Positions 34,572 through 45,599 of a stretch of 64,000 nucleotides of DNA are shown here, piece after piece. The notes beneath the pieces were generated by a model. The model worked only from the letters and a program-made list of their open reading frames with translations. It was not told the origin of the DNA and did not search any database. Numbering within the stretch: position 1 is the first letter of the stretch; each line of letters begins with the position of its first letter. Made by a program: the position numbers and the translations under genes. This DNA is from Macrothele yani (lineage: Eukaryota; Arthropoda; Arachnida; Araneae; Macrothelidae), in the NCBI GenBank assembly GCA_039090855.1, contig CM077001.1:121901922-121965921 (forward strand), given 5' to 3'.

Positions 34572-35737
34572 TAGTTAACTTTTTTATGGGATTTATCTAG
34601 GTAAAATCAAACAGAAGTCATCGCTCTTTCCATGTTTAAAAGTGAGTCACGGAAAAATTCTCATCGGTTCGATTCTCAGTGGCAGCTGATGAGAATTTTT
34701 CCATGACTCACTTATAAACGTGGAAAGAGTGATGACTTCTGTTTGATGTTCCTAATCCACATCAATTGTGTGTATTAATTATTCGTTCGCCTCCTAGTTA
34801 TTTGTTCAGTTGCTGCTTACCATCTTTGGTGAATCCCCAGCATTGTGTGGGGCTCCAAGAAGCAACCTGCCAAGTGGTTTGGTAGGTAGTCGTGAGTCTG
34901 GGGAATTTGAGGCCACTGTGGTGCAGTGGCAGCATGTCCGGCGCATAACTGGAAAACCCTGGGTTCGATTCCCAATGGCGGCCAATAAAATTTTTTCTGT
35001 GACTCACTTATTAACATGGAAAGAGCGATGACTTTTGTTTGATGAATATGATACATTCTTTCCATTATTCGAGTCTTATCAGTTCCATATCTTACTGGAA
35101 GTCAAATAGCTACAATAACCTTTTCACATTGAACTATTGAAAATATTTATACAGAGCAACTAGAAAAATTCACAGGTATTAGCAGTTTTTACTGCTTCTG
35201 TGTGCTCTATACACCAGAATAAAATCCAAAAAAGATGACCTGATAACTATAATAATCACACTGACTTGACTTGGCTGACACACACACACATGCTAAGAAA
35301 TGTTTTGCCTCCTCAATAACTATGTCTTGGAATTATTTAAAGCGGAAATGTGTTGTGCACTGGCTGTTCCACACTTGCTGGCATGACAAGTAAACTAGTA
35401 TTTGAGAAGTTGATGTGTGTATATGTCGGCAAAGTAGCACACTGTGTCACTGTAAACTTCTAGCTGGTAAAAAAAAAAAAATGCCTTTGAAGGATGAAAC
35501 ATTCAAAAACACTATTGCGAGTGGAAGTCTGTCATGTGGAAGTAGTCACATGTGTTTAAACTATGTAATGAACTCAAGACTTTCCTGTGAGTAAAAAAAC
35601 TTCTGATTCAGGAAAATAAATTCAGATTAAAAAAATATTTATAAATTAATTTATGGCACCTCTATTCATAGTGATTGTGGAATAATTTTTTTATGGGTCT
35701 TATAGAGGTTATTTTTCATGAAAGTTGGTTGTCAAAT

Positions 35738-35766
35738 TTTCGAACTAAAGCCTAGTTCGTCATCAG
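35738..35766 (-). ncRNA. Candidate hammerhead ribozyme core, PLE-B inverted arm
   Basis: Minus strand: CTGATGA, stem II CGAAC-loop-GTTCG, with GAAA overlapping the last stem base. It follows the end of the GIY-YIG frame. Confidence 0.75.
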
Positions 35767-36117
35767 GACTATGTCACTGGAGTAGTTGCTGCCACTCAGT
35801 TGGAAGAGTCCAACCGCAATTATCGTTAATTGTGGTACTTCTTCTTCTTGCTATTTCGATCCCTTCTTCTAGTTTCCTCTTTACTAAGTTTGACTGGTGG
35901 GCAATTATTTTCACTGAGTTCCAATTTATGGAGTGTCCACTTGCTTGTATATGTCTGTCTAGCCCTGTTTTGTTACTAATGTTCCTAATAGCTGCTTGGT
36001 GTTCTTTCATTCGGACCTTAATACTTCTCCCTGTTTCTCCTATATAGCTGAGTCCGCAGTTACAGTCGATGCAATAAATTACTCCTTCTTGCAATTGGAT
36101 GTCCAATTCTTTCTGCT

Positions 36118-37377
36118 TTAAAAAGCTGGCAGGAATTTCTTTATTTTGTTATTAAGATCTGGAGCTAGCCTGATATTATATTTTGCTCCGATCCTTTTCA
36201 GTTTCTCGAAAACTCCCTTGCGGTACGTAATTTTGCTGGTGAATTTGAAGTTGGTTTTCTCCTGCTTCTTTTTTGGCACTTGTCTAAATATTTTCTCAAC
36301 ATATGGGGTGGGGTAATTGTTTTCTGCCAATATTTCCTTTAATTCTTCTTTGTGAAGATCTTTTTGAGTATCTGAAGAGACCAGGATTTCAATTTTTTCT
36401 AAAAATTGTCTTGCCGTATTCGATTTAATATAATCAGGGTGGAATGAGCAGAAGTTTAACATCTTCCCTGTGTTGGTGGGTTTTCTAAAAAGCTGAGTGA
36501 ATATTTTCCTCTCTCTTGAGGTCAAGGTTAAATCTAAGAAATTGATGCTATGGTCTTTTTCTTGTTCCAGGGTGTACTGCAAGGTATTCTCTAGTAAGTT
36601 AAATTCTGCCAGAATCTGAGAGGGTAGAGATTGGTCCACAGTATCTACTATAATTAGGACATCATCCATGTACCTTACATAGAGAGCAAATAAGGAGGGT
36701 TGTATAAAGATTTTTGCCTCTAGTTTACTTATATAATAATTTGCTAGCAGAGGTGCTAGTGGAGAACCCATTGCAAGTCCTGAAGTTTGCCTGTAATATT
36801 TCTTTCCAAACTGGAAGAAATTATTCTTGAAGGAAAATAGGAGCAGTTTATATATGCCAAGTAGTATTTCTCTATTGTGATTATGGAATACTATTTTTTC
36901 CGCGAGGTCATCCGCAATGAATTCCAGTAAGAGGTCCATGTTAATGTTGGTATACATAGATACTATATCCAGGCTTGCCATTACTGGATGAATTAATTCT
37001 GGCAAGTTGTCCAGTTTTCCTTTAAGCTGCATGGAATTTTTTAGTAGGTAGGGAGGAGAAGGGAAAATATCTCTGAGGTGACCAAGCAAATAATAATTCA
37101 TGTTGGAGAGTGGCGAATTTCTAGTGTCTATTATAGGTCTTATTGGATGTCCTTCTTTGTGAACTTTTATTGTACCATAGATCTGTGGAACTCTTGACTG
37201 GATTTTGGAAAAGTTTTTGAAGAGCTCATTAAGCTGTTTCTTATTTCTTAAAGAGCTGATTAATTTTTTAAGATTTTTGACAGTTTGATCTATAGGGTTA
37301 CTATTGAGTTCTTCATAATGAGGCTTGCTCAATTCAGCTTCCATTTTATTGTAATACTTCTCTTTTTCTACAAACAC
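36118..37377 (-). pseudogene. PLE-B inverted arm: reverse transcriptase with intact YMDD
   Basis: A 419-residue open stretch on the minus strand containing IQSRVPQIYGTIKVHKEGHP, MASLDIVSMYTNINMDLLLE, SGLAMGSPLAPLLANYYISK and the catalytic RYMDDVLIIVD, ending in the connector before the endonuclease. A stop at 36118 separates it from the GIY-YIG frame (36106-35774: VIYCIDCNCGLSYIGETGRS). It lacks the N-terminal part, because the arm is truncated at 37377. It is the least damaged PLE-B reverse transcriptase here. Confidence 0.92.
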
Positions 37378-38410
37378 AACCCTCCTTATTTGCTCTCTAT
37401 GTAAGGTACATGGATGATGTCCTAATTATAGTAGATACTGTGGACCAATCTCTACCCTCTCAGATTCTGGCAGAATTTAACCTACTAGAGAATACCTTGC
37501 AGCACACCATGGAACAAGAAATGACCATAGCATCAATTTCCTAGATTTAACCTTGACCTCAAGAGAGAGGAAAATATTCACTCAGCTTTTTAGAAAACCC
37601 ACCAACACAGGGAAGATGTTAGACTTCTGCTCATTCCACCCTGATTATATTAAATCGAATATGGCAAGACAATTTTTGGAAAAAATTGAAATCCTGGTCT
37701 CTTTCAGATACTCAAAAAGATCTTCACAAAGAAAAATTAAAGGAAATATTGGCAGAAAACAATTACCCCTCCCCATATGTTGAGAAAATATTTAGATAAG
37801 TGCCAAAAAAGAAGCAGGAGAAAACCAACTTCAAATTCACCAGCAAAATTACGTACCACAAGGGACTTTTCGAGAAACTGAAAAGGATCGGAGCAAAATA
37901 TAATATCAGGCTAGCTCCAGATCTTAATAACAAAATAAAGAAATTCCTGCCAGCTTTAAAGCAGAAAGAATTGGACATCCAATTGCAAGAAGGAGTAATT
38001 TATTGCATTGACTGTAACTGCGGACTCAGCTATATAGGAGAAACAGGGAGAAGTATTAAGGTCCGAATGAAAGAACACCAAGCAGCTATTAGGAACATTA
38101 GTAACAAAACTGGGCTAGACAGACATATACAAGCAAGTGGACACTCCATAAATTAGAACTCAGTGAAAATAATCGCCCACCAGTCAAACTTAGCAAAGAG
38201 GAAACTAGAAGAAGGGATCGAAATAGCAAGAAGAAGAAGTACCACAATTAACGATAATTGCGGTTGGACTCTTCCAACTAAGTGGCAGCAACTACTCCAG
38301 TGACATAGTCCTGATGACGAACCAGGCTTTAGTTCGAAAATTTGACAACCAACTTTCATGAAAAATAACCTCTATAAGACCCATAAAAAAGTTATTCCAC
38401 AATCACTATG
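37378..38410 (+). pseudogene. PLE-B tandem partial unit
   Basis: Starts at the catalytic block (RYMDDVL) and continues through the connector, GIY-YIG endonuclease (VIYCIDCNCGLSYIGETGRS) and 3' region. Small indels break the frame near 37525, 37706 and 37798, and a TAG replaces the Trp codon at 38154. It directly abuts the full unit that starts near 38411. Confidence 0.9.
38311..38339 (+). ncRNA. Candidate hammerhead ribozyme core, PLE-B partial unit
   Basis: CTGATGA, stem II GAAC-loop-GTTC, GAAA, in the same place relative to the coding end as in the other PLE-B units. Confidence 0.75.
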
Positions 38411-38459
38411 AATAGAGGTGCCATAAATTCATTTACAACTAGGATTAAAACCACATACG

Positions 38460-40828
38460 GGCTGGATATATGGTGAAACATCAGAAAGATCGAAAGGAGT
38501 AAGTACAAAAGCGACAAATGTAAGTCACAACTATATTTTCCTAGGAAATGTAAGAGAGCTAATTTTGTTCCACCTTCTTTGAGACTCACGAAAAACATCG
38601 CGGAGAATCTGTCAAGAAATTTTATTAAAAAAAGAGAACTAAATACTGTAAATGGGGCGATTCGTAATAAATTCAAAACTATTGAGCAATGCGAACGAAT
38701 AGAAGCTTGTATTTGGACCTCTTCATTAGGTGAAATTCCGGAAGCAGAAAAGAAAAATATTGATAACTGGTTAGCTAAAACAGTGAGAAATAAAAACAAA
38801 AACTTTAAGGAAAAGTTGAAGATTAAAGAGAATAAGTGGTTGAGTCCAAAGTTAATGTCTACAGCTCCTGACCCATAATTAATACCATCCCCCACTAACA
38901 AACATGTCATAGATCTGACGGAAGAAGGAATAGATGGAAACCTGATTAATCTCCTCAATATGGGATATAATTACAACCTTTCCTCCAGAACACTTAATAA
39001 AAAACGTATGCTGATTGATTTAGCATCTGTAGTAAGGTAGAAAGAGAAGATGAAAATACAGCAGCCAATTTAAGGAAAGAATTTTCAGACTGCGTCTCAA
39101 AATTTGTAAAAAGCCAGTAAAAGTTGCTTACAAATTTAATAGAAATGCCATTACTGACCTTAAAAAATTCAAAGCCAATGATAAAGTTGTAGCACTGAAA
39201 GCAGATAAAAGCAAAGTTTTGGTATTGGTAGAAAAAGAGAAGTATTACAATAAAATGGAAGCTGAATTGAGCAAGCCTTATTATGAAGAACTCAATGGTA
39301 ACCCTATAGATCAAACTGTCAAAAATCTTAAAAAATTAATCAGCTCTTTAAGAAATAAAAAACAGCTTAATGAGCTCTTCAAAAACTTTTCCAAAATCCA
39401 GTCAAGAGTTCCACAGATCTATGGTACAATAAAAGTTCACAAAGAAGGACATCCAATAAGACCTATAATAGACACTAGAAATTTGCCACTCTCCAACATT
39501 AAAATTATTATTTGCTTGGTCACCTCAGAGATATTTTCCCTTCTCCTCCCTACCTACTAAAAAATTCCATGCAGCTTAAAGGAAAACTGGACAACTTGCC
39601 AGAATTAATTCATCCAGTAATGGCAAGCCTGGATATAGTATCTATGTATACCAACATTAACCTAGACCTCCTACTGGAATTCATTGCGTATGACCTCGCG
39701 GGAAAAATGGTATTCCATAATCACAATAGAGAAATACTACTTGGCATATATAAACTGCTCCTATTTTCCTTCAAGAATAATTTCTTCCAGTTTGGAAAGA
39801 AATATTACAGGCAAACTTCAGGACTTGCAATGGGTTCTCCACTAGCACCTCTGCTAGCAAATTATTATATAAGTAAACTAGAGGCAAAAATCCTTATACA
39901 ACCCTCCTTATTTGCTCTCTATGTAAGGTACATGGTTGATGTCCAAATTATAGTAGATACTGTGGACCAATCTCTACCCTCTCAGATTCTGGCAGAATTT
40001 AACTTACTAGAGAATACCTTGCAGTACACCCTGGAACAAGAAAAAGACCATAGCATCAATTTCTTAGATTTAACCTTGACCTCAAGAGAGAGGAAAATAT
40101 TCACTCAGCTTTTTAGAAAACCCACCAACACAGGGAAGATGTTAAACTTCTGCTCATTCCACCCTGATTATATTAAATCGAATACGGCAAGACAACTTTT
40201 GGAAAAAATTGAAATCCTGGTCTCTTCAGATACTCAAAAAGATCTTCACAAAGAAGAATTAAAGGAAATATTGGCAGAAAACAATTACCCCTCCTCATAT
40301 GTTGAGAAAATATTTAGACAAGTGCCAAAAAAGAAGCAGGAGAAAACCAACTTCAAATTCACCAGCAAAATTACGTACCGCAAGGGACTTTTCGAGAAAC
40401 TGAAAAGAATCGGAGCAAAATATAATATCAGGCTAGCTCCAGATCTTAATAACAAAATAAAGAAATTCCTGCCAGCCTTAAAGCAGAAAGAATTGGACAT
40501 CCAATTGCAAGAAGGAGTAATTTATTGCATCGACTGTAACTGTGGACTCAGCTATATAGGAGAAACAGGGAGAAGTATTAAGGTCCGAATGAAAGAACAC
40601 CAAGCAGCTATTAGGAACATTAGTAACAAAACAGGGCTAGACAGACATATACAAGCAAGTGGACACTCCATAAATTGGAACTCAGTGAAAATAACCGCCC
40701 ACCAGTCAAACTTAGTAAAGAGGAAACTAGAAGAAGGGATCGAAATAGCAAGAAGAAGAAGAAGTACCACAATTAACTATAATTGCGGTTGGACTCTTCC
40801 AACTGAGTGGCAGCAACTACTCCAATGA
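38460..40828 (+). pseudogene. PLE-B full unit: reverse transcriptase + GIY-YIG, with damaged catalytic motif
   Basis: The N-terminal Lys-rich region is seen at 38579-38878 (SLRLTKNIAENLSRNFIK start). After stops, the frame resumes at 39219 (VLVEKEKYYNKMEAELSKPY), with a frameshift near 39540 into a 438-residue stretch to 40828. That stretch holds MASLDIVSMYTNIN, SGLAMGSPLAPLLANYYISK, and RYMVDVQIIVD: the catalytic YMDD has become YMVD. The GIY-YIG part is VIYCIDCNCGLSYIGETGRS with KVRMKEHQAAIRN. The altered Asp should abolish reverse transcription, on top of the frame damage. Confidence 0.92.
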
Positions 40829-40835
40829 CGTAGTC

Positions 40836-40864
40836 CTGATGATGAACTAGGCTTTAGTTCGAAA
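40836..40864 (+). ncRNA. Candidate hammerhead ribozyme core, PLE-B full unit
   Basis: CTGATGA, stem II TGAAC-loop-GTTCG, GAAA. Just upstream ACTAC and GTAGT (40816-40834) could pair as part of stem I. Confidence 0.75.
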
Positions 40865-40938
40865 ATTTGACAACCAACTTTCATGAAAAATAACCTCTAT
40901 AAGACCCGTAAAAAAGTTATTCCACAAAAATATTTATA

Positions 40939-41660
40939 TTTCATGTTCAGCAGCAAGAAGATAATTTCATGTTTATATTTACTTGGCAACCACATGTGAT
41001 TAACTAAGCTTGTGTAAGTGGCAGATATATTGAGATTATCAAAAAAGTTGAAATTGCAGCGCAAGCCCCAACAATTTCTTTATTCAGGATGACAAATTAA
41101 AATTGAGGCCTTTAAGGAAAAACCACTAGTAAAGCAGCAAAGAGTTACCCTGAGTGTTAACTTTTTTTTACTTTGTGCCCTTTTAAACACCACCAAACAT
41201 GAGAAAGTAATGCAGTTAACAGTATCGAAACACATGAAAAGCCCTACTCAGAAACTTGAAGATTGTTTCCACCAGAAAATAGACAACACATTGCTTTCAT
41301 GTGAGAGATCAGTATGGTCAACATTTTTTAAATTTATTGCAGAAATCAGAAAATAACTATGCTCTCAATCCTGAAAGAATTTTCCAACACTACAAATGTT
41401 CCAACAGGAGATAAGCAACTAAGCTGATCTGAGTAAGAAAACCAAGTTTTTATTTTTATTTTTTTGGAACACATGTCTTTACTAAAAGTAGGCAAATAAA
41501 ATTTTATTGACATTCACTTTGCTGATAACAAGGTGGGAAGTTGAAACAAAGATAGTGAAAACTATTGTTCCATAAAATTACAACATCCTTTATTCTGATG
41601 AAAAACATGTTAAAAATTAAAACTCATTCAGTTATTTAAAGAAAAAGAGAAACAGCTTAC
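40939..41660. other. Intron sequence with no recognised gene
   Basis: AT-rich intron between PLE-B and the 43-nt ATPase exon. I see no repeat boundary or coding motif. Confidence 0.55.
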
Positions 41661-41703
41661 GCCACAATCATTAGCTCCATCTCCACACATACCCACAATG
41701 TAC
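41661..41703 (-). CDS. ATP13A2: ATP13A2-like P5B ATPase, 43-nt micro-exon with the GDGAND motif
   Basis: Third visible exon, only 43 nt, between acceptor TATGTAG and donor GTAAGC (41660-41655). Its first G completes a Gly codon begun in the previous exon (GG|G); the next 14 codons read YIVGMCGDGANDCG. GDGxND is the invariant Mg-binding hinge motif of P-type ATPases, and MCGDGANDCGALK is the P5 version. The next exon starts at ALKAADVG in phase 0. The exon is too short to find by ORF length; it was recognised from the motif and splice sites. The flanking introns are 13.5 kb and 12.2 kb, which makes it easy for gene predictors to skip. Confidence 0.96.
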
Positions 41704-42304
41704 CTACATAAAAGAGAACAAAAACAAAAAAAAATTTAATAAAAAAAAATGGATTTAATACAAGAAGTATTTTCACAGTCATCAAAATAAAAATTTCTTA
41801 AATAATAAAAAAAAATTCAGAAATATTCTTCCTGGTCTGAAAGACGAAGATTATTGAAAGTATGCAATTCACAACTTTCCACTCCAGTGGGCTGGAAAAT
41901 AAACTTACTTGCCTGTCAAAACATTCTAGCAAAAATACATATGCATATATATCAAATTCATCTTGTCTTATTACAAGGTAATGGTTGAATGTCAATGTTT
42001 GGTAATTTGCTGATTATGCCTGAATGTAATGCTGTTCATTCCTACTCAAAACATGAAAACAACAGCAATGTTTTGATACTTAAAAAACATGTCTTTTCTA
42101 AGAGTTTCACATTTCTTTTACAGCTTACAAGTGATATCATTCCAGGATGTCTTTCTTGCAGCAAAATCTATTATTTTTCAGCAAGCTAACACTGTATTAC
42201 AGTAAAGTTCTCTTTTATGCTGAACTGTACCTCGTGTGATTTCTTCGTGAGGAAAAGTTGCACTACAGTTCAGTGTTTTAACGTATTTCACAATGATTCC
42301 CAGT
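41704..42304. other. Intron sequence with no recognised gene
   Basis: Intron upstream of the 43-nt exon. The acceptor region lies at the left edge; no other feature is seen. Confidence 0.5.
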
Positions 42305-42399
42305 CATAATTCTTTGAGGGTCCCCTCAGATGTCTTAGCCTTGGGGCCCACTTAAATGTCTAAGCCTAGGGCCCCAGCAAGGCCTTAATCCGGCCCTGG
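42305..42399 (-). mobile_element. Terminal fragment of a DNA transposon (hAT-like end)
   Basis: The minus strand begins CAGGGCCGGATTAAGGCC at 42399 and continues with GGGGCCCTAGGC. This GC-rich terminal wording is typical of some hAT elements. It abuts the LINE at 42400 directly, so it may have inserted into it. The other end is not seen. Confidence 0.55.
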
Positions 42400-43065
42400 T
42401 CTGATCACCTTTTTCCTTATACAAGGGAACAACAATGATAGCATCCTTCCAATCCCAAGGGGCCATTCCTAACTCCCAGCACAATTGGGAAATTTCAGTT
42501 AACCAGTCAATTACAGAGTCACCATCATATTTCAACATCTCAGCAGTTATGCCATCAACTCCCAGAGCCTTACCATTCTGAAGAGATTTTAGAGCTTTAC
42601 ACACCTCTTCTCTCGAGATCCTTCCTGTGCTTCCATCCTTCACTGTGACATCAACTGCTTCTTCCTCAGAATCACCTATGCTTCCTTGATCTAATAACTC
42701 ACAGAAGTATTCACCCCACCTTTCACTTAACTCATTGGGCTTCAATATCATTTCCCAGATCCTATTCTTTACACAGCTTACAACTTTGTTTTCCCTATCC
42801 CCCCCCCGAGTCTCATGTACTTTCAGAAAGTCACTCAATCTTTCCAGAAAGCCAATTCATGCCTTTCCACCTCCTCCTTCCTATCTTTTGCCTTACTCTG
42901 GTGAACCAGCTTAGCTGCTTCATGCTTCTTACAGCAATATTCAACCACAGAAACTCTACCTTGCAACATCTCCAAATAGGCTTCCTTCTTTCTCTTTACT
43001 GCCTCTTCAATCTCACTATTCCACCAGACATCACCTCTATTGTTATCAACTCTTGTGGTGCCACA
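42400..43065 (-). pseudogene. LINE reverse transcriptase fragment (RTE-like)
   Basis: The minus strand reads WWNSEIEEAVKRKKEAYLEM near 43025, a Lys/Glu-rich linker, then KSLQNGKALGVDGITAEMLK near 42585, and WDWKDAIIVVPLYKEKGDQ ending near 42400. NGKA-G-DGI and PLYKKGD are early reverse transcriptase motifs of non-LTR retrotransposons. It stops at the hAT-like terminus. The endonuclease and the catalytic FADD part are missing. Confidence 0.85.
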
Positions 43066-43079
43066 GACCTAAACTAGCA

Positions 43080-43165
43080 AACTCACAAATTTTAATTAAT
43101 GATTTTAAACTCACAAATTTTAATTAATGATTTTGAACTCACAAATTTTAAATAATGAGTTTAAG
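43080..43165. repeat. 28-bp tandem repeat, three units
   Basis: Unit ACTCACAAATTTTAATTAAT plus GATTTTAA, repeated three times with one or two changes in the third unit. Confidence 0.9.
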
Positions 43166-43884
43166 TTAGAAATCTGGACAGAAGCTCATAAATCAGTGTG
43201 TATGAAACTCACACCATACATAGCATTTTCATATACAGATGGACACTACATAACAAACCTCTGTACTCACGCTAATTTGTGATACACACACTTGCAAAGC
43301 GAACACAACCAACAACAGATTCTTGATCCCGCTATCAATCATTTTAGATGAGCAAGCGTGCATCACAGCTACTTGTCTGTATACTCACATCGTTGACTTC
43401 CAATTATTTTACTAGCAATCCCTTGCTTCTGATGGTTACCAAGCATGTCTTGATATCTACCAAAGCTATGTATCACTTCTTTATTCCAATTCCATAATTT
43501 TGCCCAATTTAATTTTGTATTTTATGCTTTAAGAAAAAAAAAAGGTGGGGGTGGCCATCTCAGCATTTGCAATCAATTAACTATGTCATGATTTTTGAAA
43601 TTGCACTTATAATTTTTAAAAGAAAACACTAGTTTTTAAACAACATATGTGACCATAGAATCACTACGATTATGTCACACATAATAATAGATTTTTACAA
43701 GTTCCATTCATTATAATACATAAATAAAGTTTCGAATATAAGTTCAACTTTCTATTTTTATCAATACTAAATGACAACTGATTTGTAAATGTGCTCTGAA
43801 ATATTTATCACGCTTGGCAAGTTTCATGTCTTGACTTTTAATGAAACAAACCCCAGCAAAATGTGTTTGAGGAAGAACACTAAT
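43166..43884. other. Intron sequence with no recognised gene
   Basis: AT-rich; an A-run at 43532-43542. No motif seen. Confidence 0.5.
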
Positions 43885-45386
43885 TAGAGGTCTGCACGGG
43901 CCAGGGCTGGGTCGGGCCTTTGCTCATTTCTAAGTTGGGAAAATAGGCCGGGTCGGGCCTTCAATATTTAATGTAAAACAGACACAAGCTGAGCAGGTTT
44001 TTTTTTTTTTTTTTTTTTTATGAGCACAAAACAATCGCTGTATGATGCCTTTCTCGTTTGGAAAACTCGCAACATACAGCAGCAGGATAAGATTGAATAA
44101 TTTCCGCTGATGGTAAAAATCGACGTTTTACGACATCCTCCCCTCCTACAAAACAATTGGAGTGGATCAGCTCCCTTAGTTTTCCAATGTGAATGTGGAC
44201 CCTTCTCTCTCTCTCTCCCTAACTTCCACCCTCCTCTCATGCTTCAGGGCAGGCTATTAACTGCAGCATTTCTAAACCGAGCCACACGCTCGGTAGACCA
44301 GGACTGTCGCCGACGATCTTTTATATTGTTCTGGTCTGCGGCACTTTGTTCTCTAGATGTGTCAAAAGCTTTTAAGTTGTCTTAAAGGGCACGGGAGAAA
44401 TGTGCAGGGAGAAACTTTCTTCTGTGTATAAATTTGTGCAGTGTTTTCCCCATTTGTACCATCAGGCAGCTGTTTTCAAAACTTCTGTGACACTAATTAG
44501 CTGGGCAGTCTGTCGTTGTTTTCCCTTAGCATATGCTCAGTTCAGTGTTGCTGATAAATACTCTTCCACACTTATAATAGAGTTTAAGAAAGCGAAAGAT
44601 TTTCGCGAAAAAATCGCTTCCGGAGAATATGTGTTTGTAGACAATGTAAAGGGGAAAAGCGATATTTGGAAATGTTTTAAATTACTATCCCATTCTGAAA
44701 CTAGTCGGCCAGTAAACGTTGAGAAGTGCACAATATGCAAAAACTTTTTGAGTTACGATAGCAAAAAGGGAACATCACATCTTAAGCGGCACAAATGTGC
44801 TCCCCACACACATACAAGACATATTGGGTTCCAGCGATATGATATGCCAATAGATAGGTGCAGTTTATAAAGCCATAAAATCTTCTCCCAGTAAACTGAT
44901 TGGACACACAATTCTGGATATATCGTACTTTTCGAATTAACTCTCCCCCACCCCCTCCTTATCCCCAAGGACATTTCTGGGTCTGGCGGTAGGGATAGAT
45001 AATTTGAAAACCCAGAAAATTTGAAATTCATGGAAATTGTTCTTTTCATGCAATATTTTTGAGTATACAAGCCCCTCCCCCCTCACCCAGATGTCACGTG
45101 ACTTATACAGTCTCTCAGAAATATTCTGAATTAACGTTTATTGTAATAGAATATGTGAAGCAACTAAGAAAACGAAAACTCTTGAGGAGTCGAATGACCG
45201 AGTGCACCAGGTGTCAAATTCGTGTTTTGGTAATTGTTGAAATTGTACGGGCTGGCCCAGGCCTTGGAAACATAAGAAATATACGAGCTGGCCCAGGCCT
45301 TGGAAACAAGAAATATACGGGCCGGGCCTTGGACGTGCGGGCTTGGGCCAGGCCGTGCTTTCCAAATTAAGGCCCATGCAGACCTA
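43885..45386 (+). mobile_element. Small hAT element (1.5 kb) with a BED-finger reading frame
   Basis: Starts TAGAGGTCTGCACGGGCC and ends, reversed, TAGGTCTGCATGGGCC, flanked by an exact 8-bp duplication ACACTAAT (43877-43884 and 45387-45394), the hAT signature. Subterminal blocks such as GGGCCAGG and GGCCGGGCC recur; a GCTGGCCCAGGCCTTGGAAA block is repeated at 45250 and 45282. Only an N-terminal transposase part is present, so it is an internally deleted derivative. Confidence 0.9.
44400..44870 (+). CDS. hAT N-terminal BED zinc-finger protein, truncated
   Basis: An open frame of 156 residues. The hAT-like part begins about residue 55 with KKAKDFREKIASGEYVFVDN, then SDIWKCFKLLSH, and the finger KCTICKNFLSYDSKKGTSHL with KRHKC, i.e. 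C-x2-C ... H-x3-H/C with the aromatic residues expected of BED fingers. The catalytic domain is absent; the frame ends 40 residues after the finger. It could be a leftover exon of the parent transposase. If translated it would bind the element's ends without cutting, but expression is unknown. Confidence 0.7.
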   Translation: MCREKLSSVYKFVQCFPHLYHQAAVFKTSVTLISWAVCRCFPLAYAQFSVADKYSSTLIIEFKKAKDFREKIASGEYVFVDNVKGKSDIWKCFKLLSHSETSRPVNVEKCTICKNFLSYDSKKGTSHLKRHKCAPHTHTRHIGFQRYDMPIDRCSL

Positions 45387-45599
45387 ACACTAATCACAAA
45401 CACTCAGATGTTAAGAACACAGATGCCACTAAAGACATTCACTGATGTAATGAGCATGTCCTCTGAAAAGGCTACAAACTTGAATCTACAATATTAAACA
45501 AGATTACAAAAGCATGTCAAATTTCAGCAACAAATGTCATGCATCCAGAAACAATATCATGTGAAACCTATTTAAAAAAAGAATCCTTTTTAGAGCCAG

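Larger units (their letters stand above)
32536..35043 (+). mobile_element. tRNA-headed repeat with Penelope-like arrangement, split by Tigger
   Basis: Flanked by GAATA(C/T)GATACATT (32522-32535 and 35044-35057, one mismatch); the related locus near 28715 lacks the insertion. In element order it has an inverted arm (32536-32577 plus about 34605-34664), a plus-strand partial unit (about 34664-34752) and a fuller unit of about 290 bp (34753-35043). The arms form a long palindrome at 34605-34746. The full unit holds an A-box-like TGGTGCAGTGG near 34919 and a B box GGTTCGATTCC near 34963. The inverted arm runs past the unit 3' end into the next unit start, as in PLE-A and PLE-B. Confidence 0.75.
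35644..40925 (+). mobile_element. PLE-B composite Penelope-like insertion (inverted arm + partial + full unit)
   Basis: Flanked by the exact 13-bp duplication AAAAATATTTATA (35631-35643 and 40926-40938). The parts are an inverted arm on the minus strand (35644-37377), a partial plus-strand unit (37378-38410) and a full plus-strand unit (about 38411-40925). The inverted arm extends past the unit's 3' end into the next unit's start (GGTGCCATAAATT region). The order matches the PLE-A composite although the protein sequences are quite different, so the arrangement is a property of the elements rather than an accident. Confidence 0.93.

Noticed and set aside
34680..34710. CTGATGAG in the tRNA-headed repeat as a hammerhead start
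   Set aside because: No GAAA follows a plausible stem II, and the related unit at 34753-35043 lacks CTGATGAG at the equivalent place.
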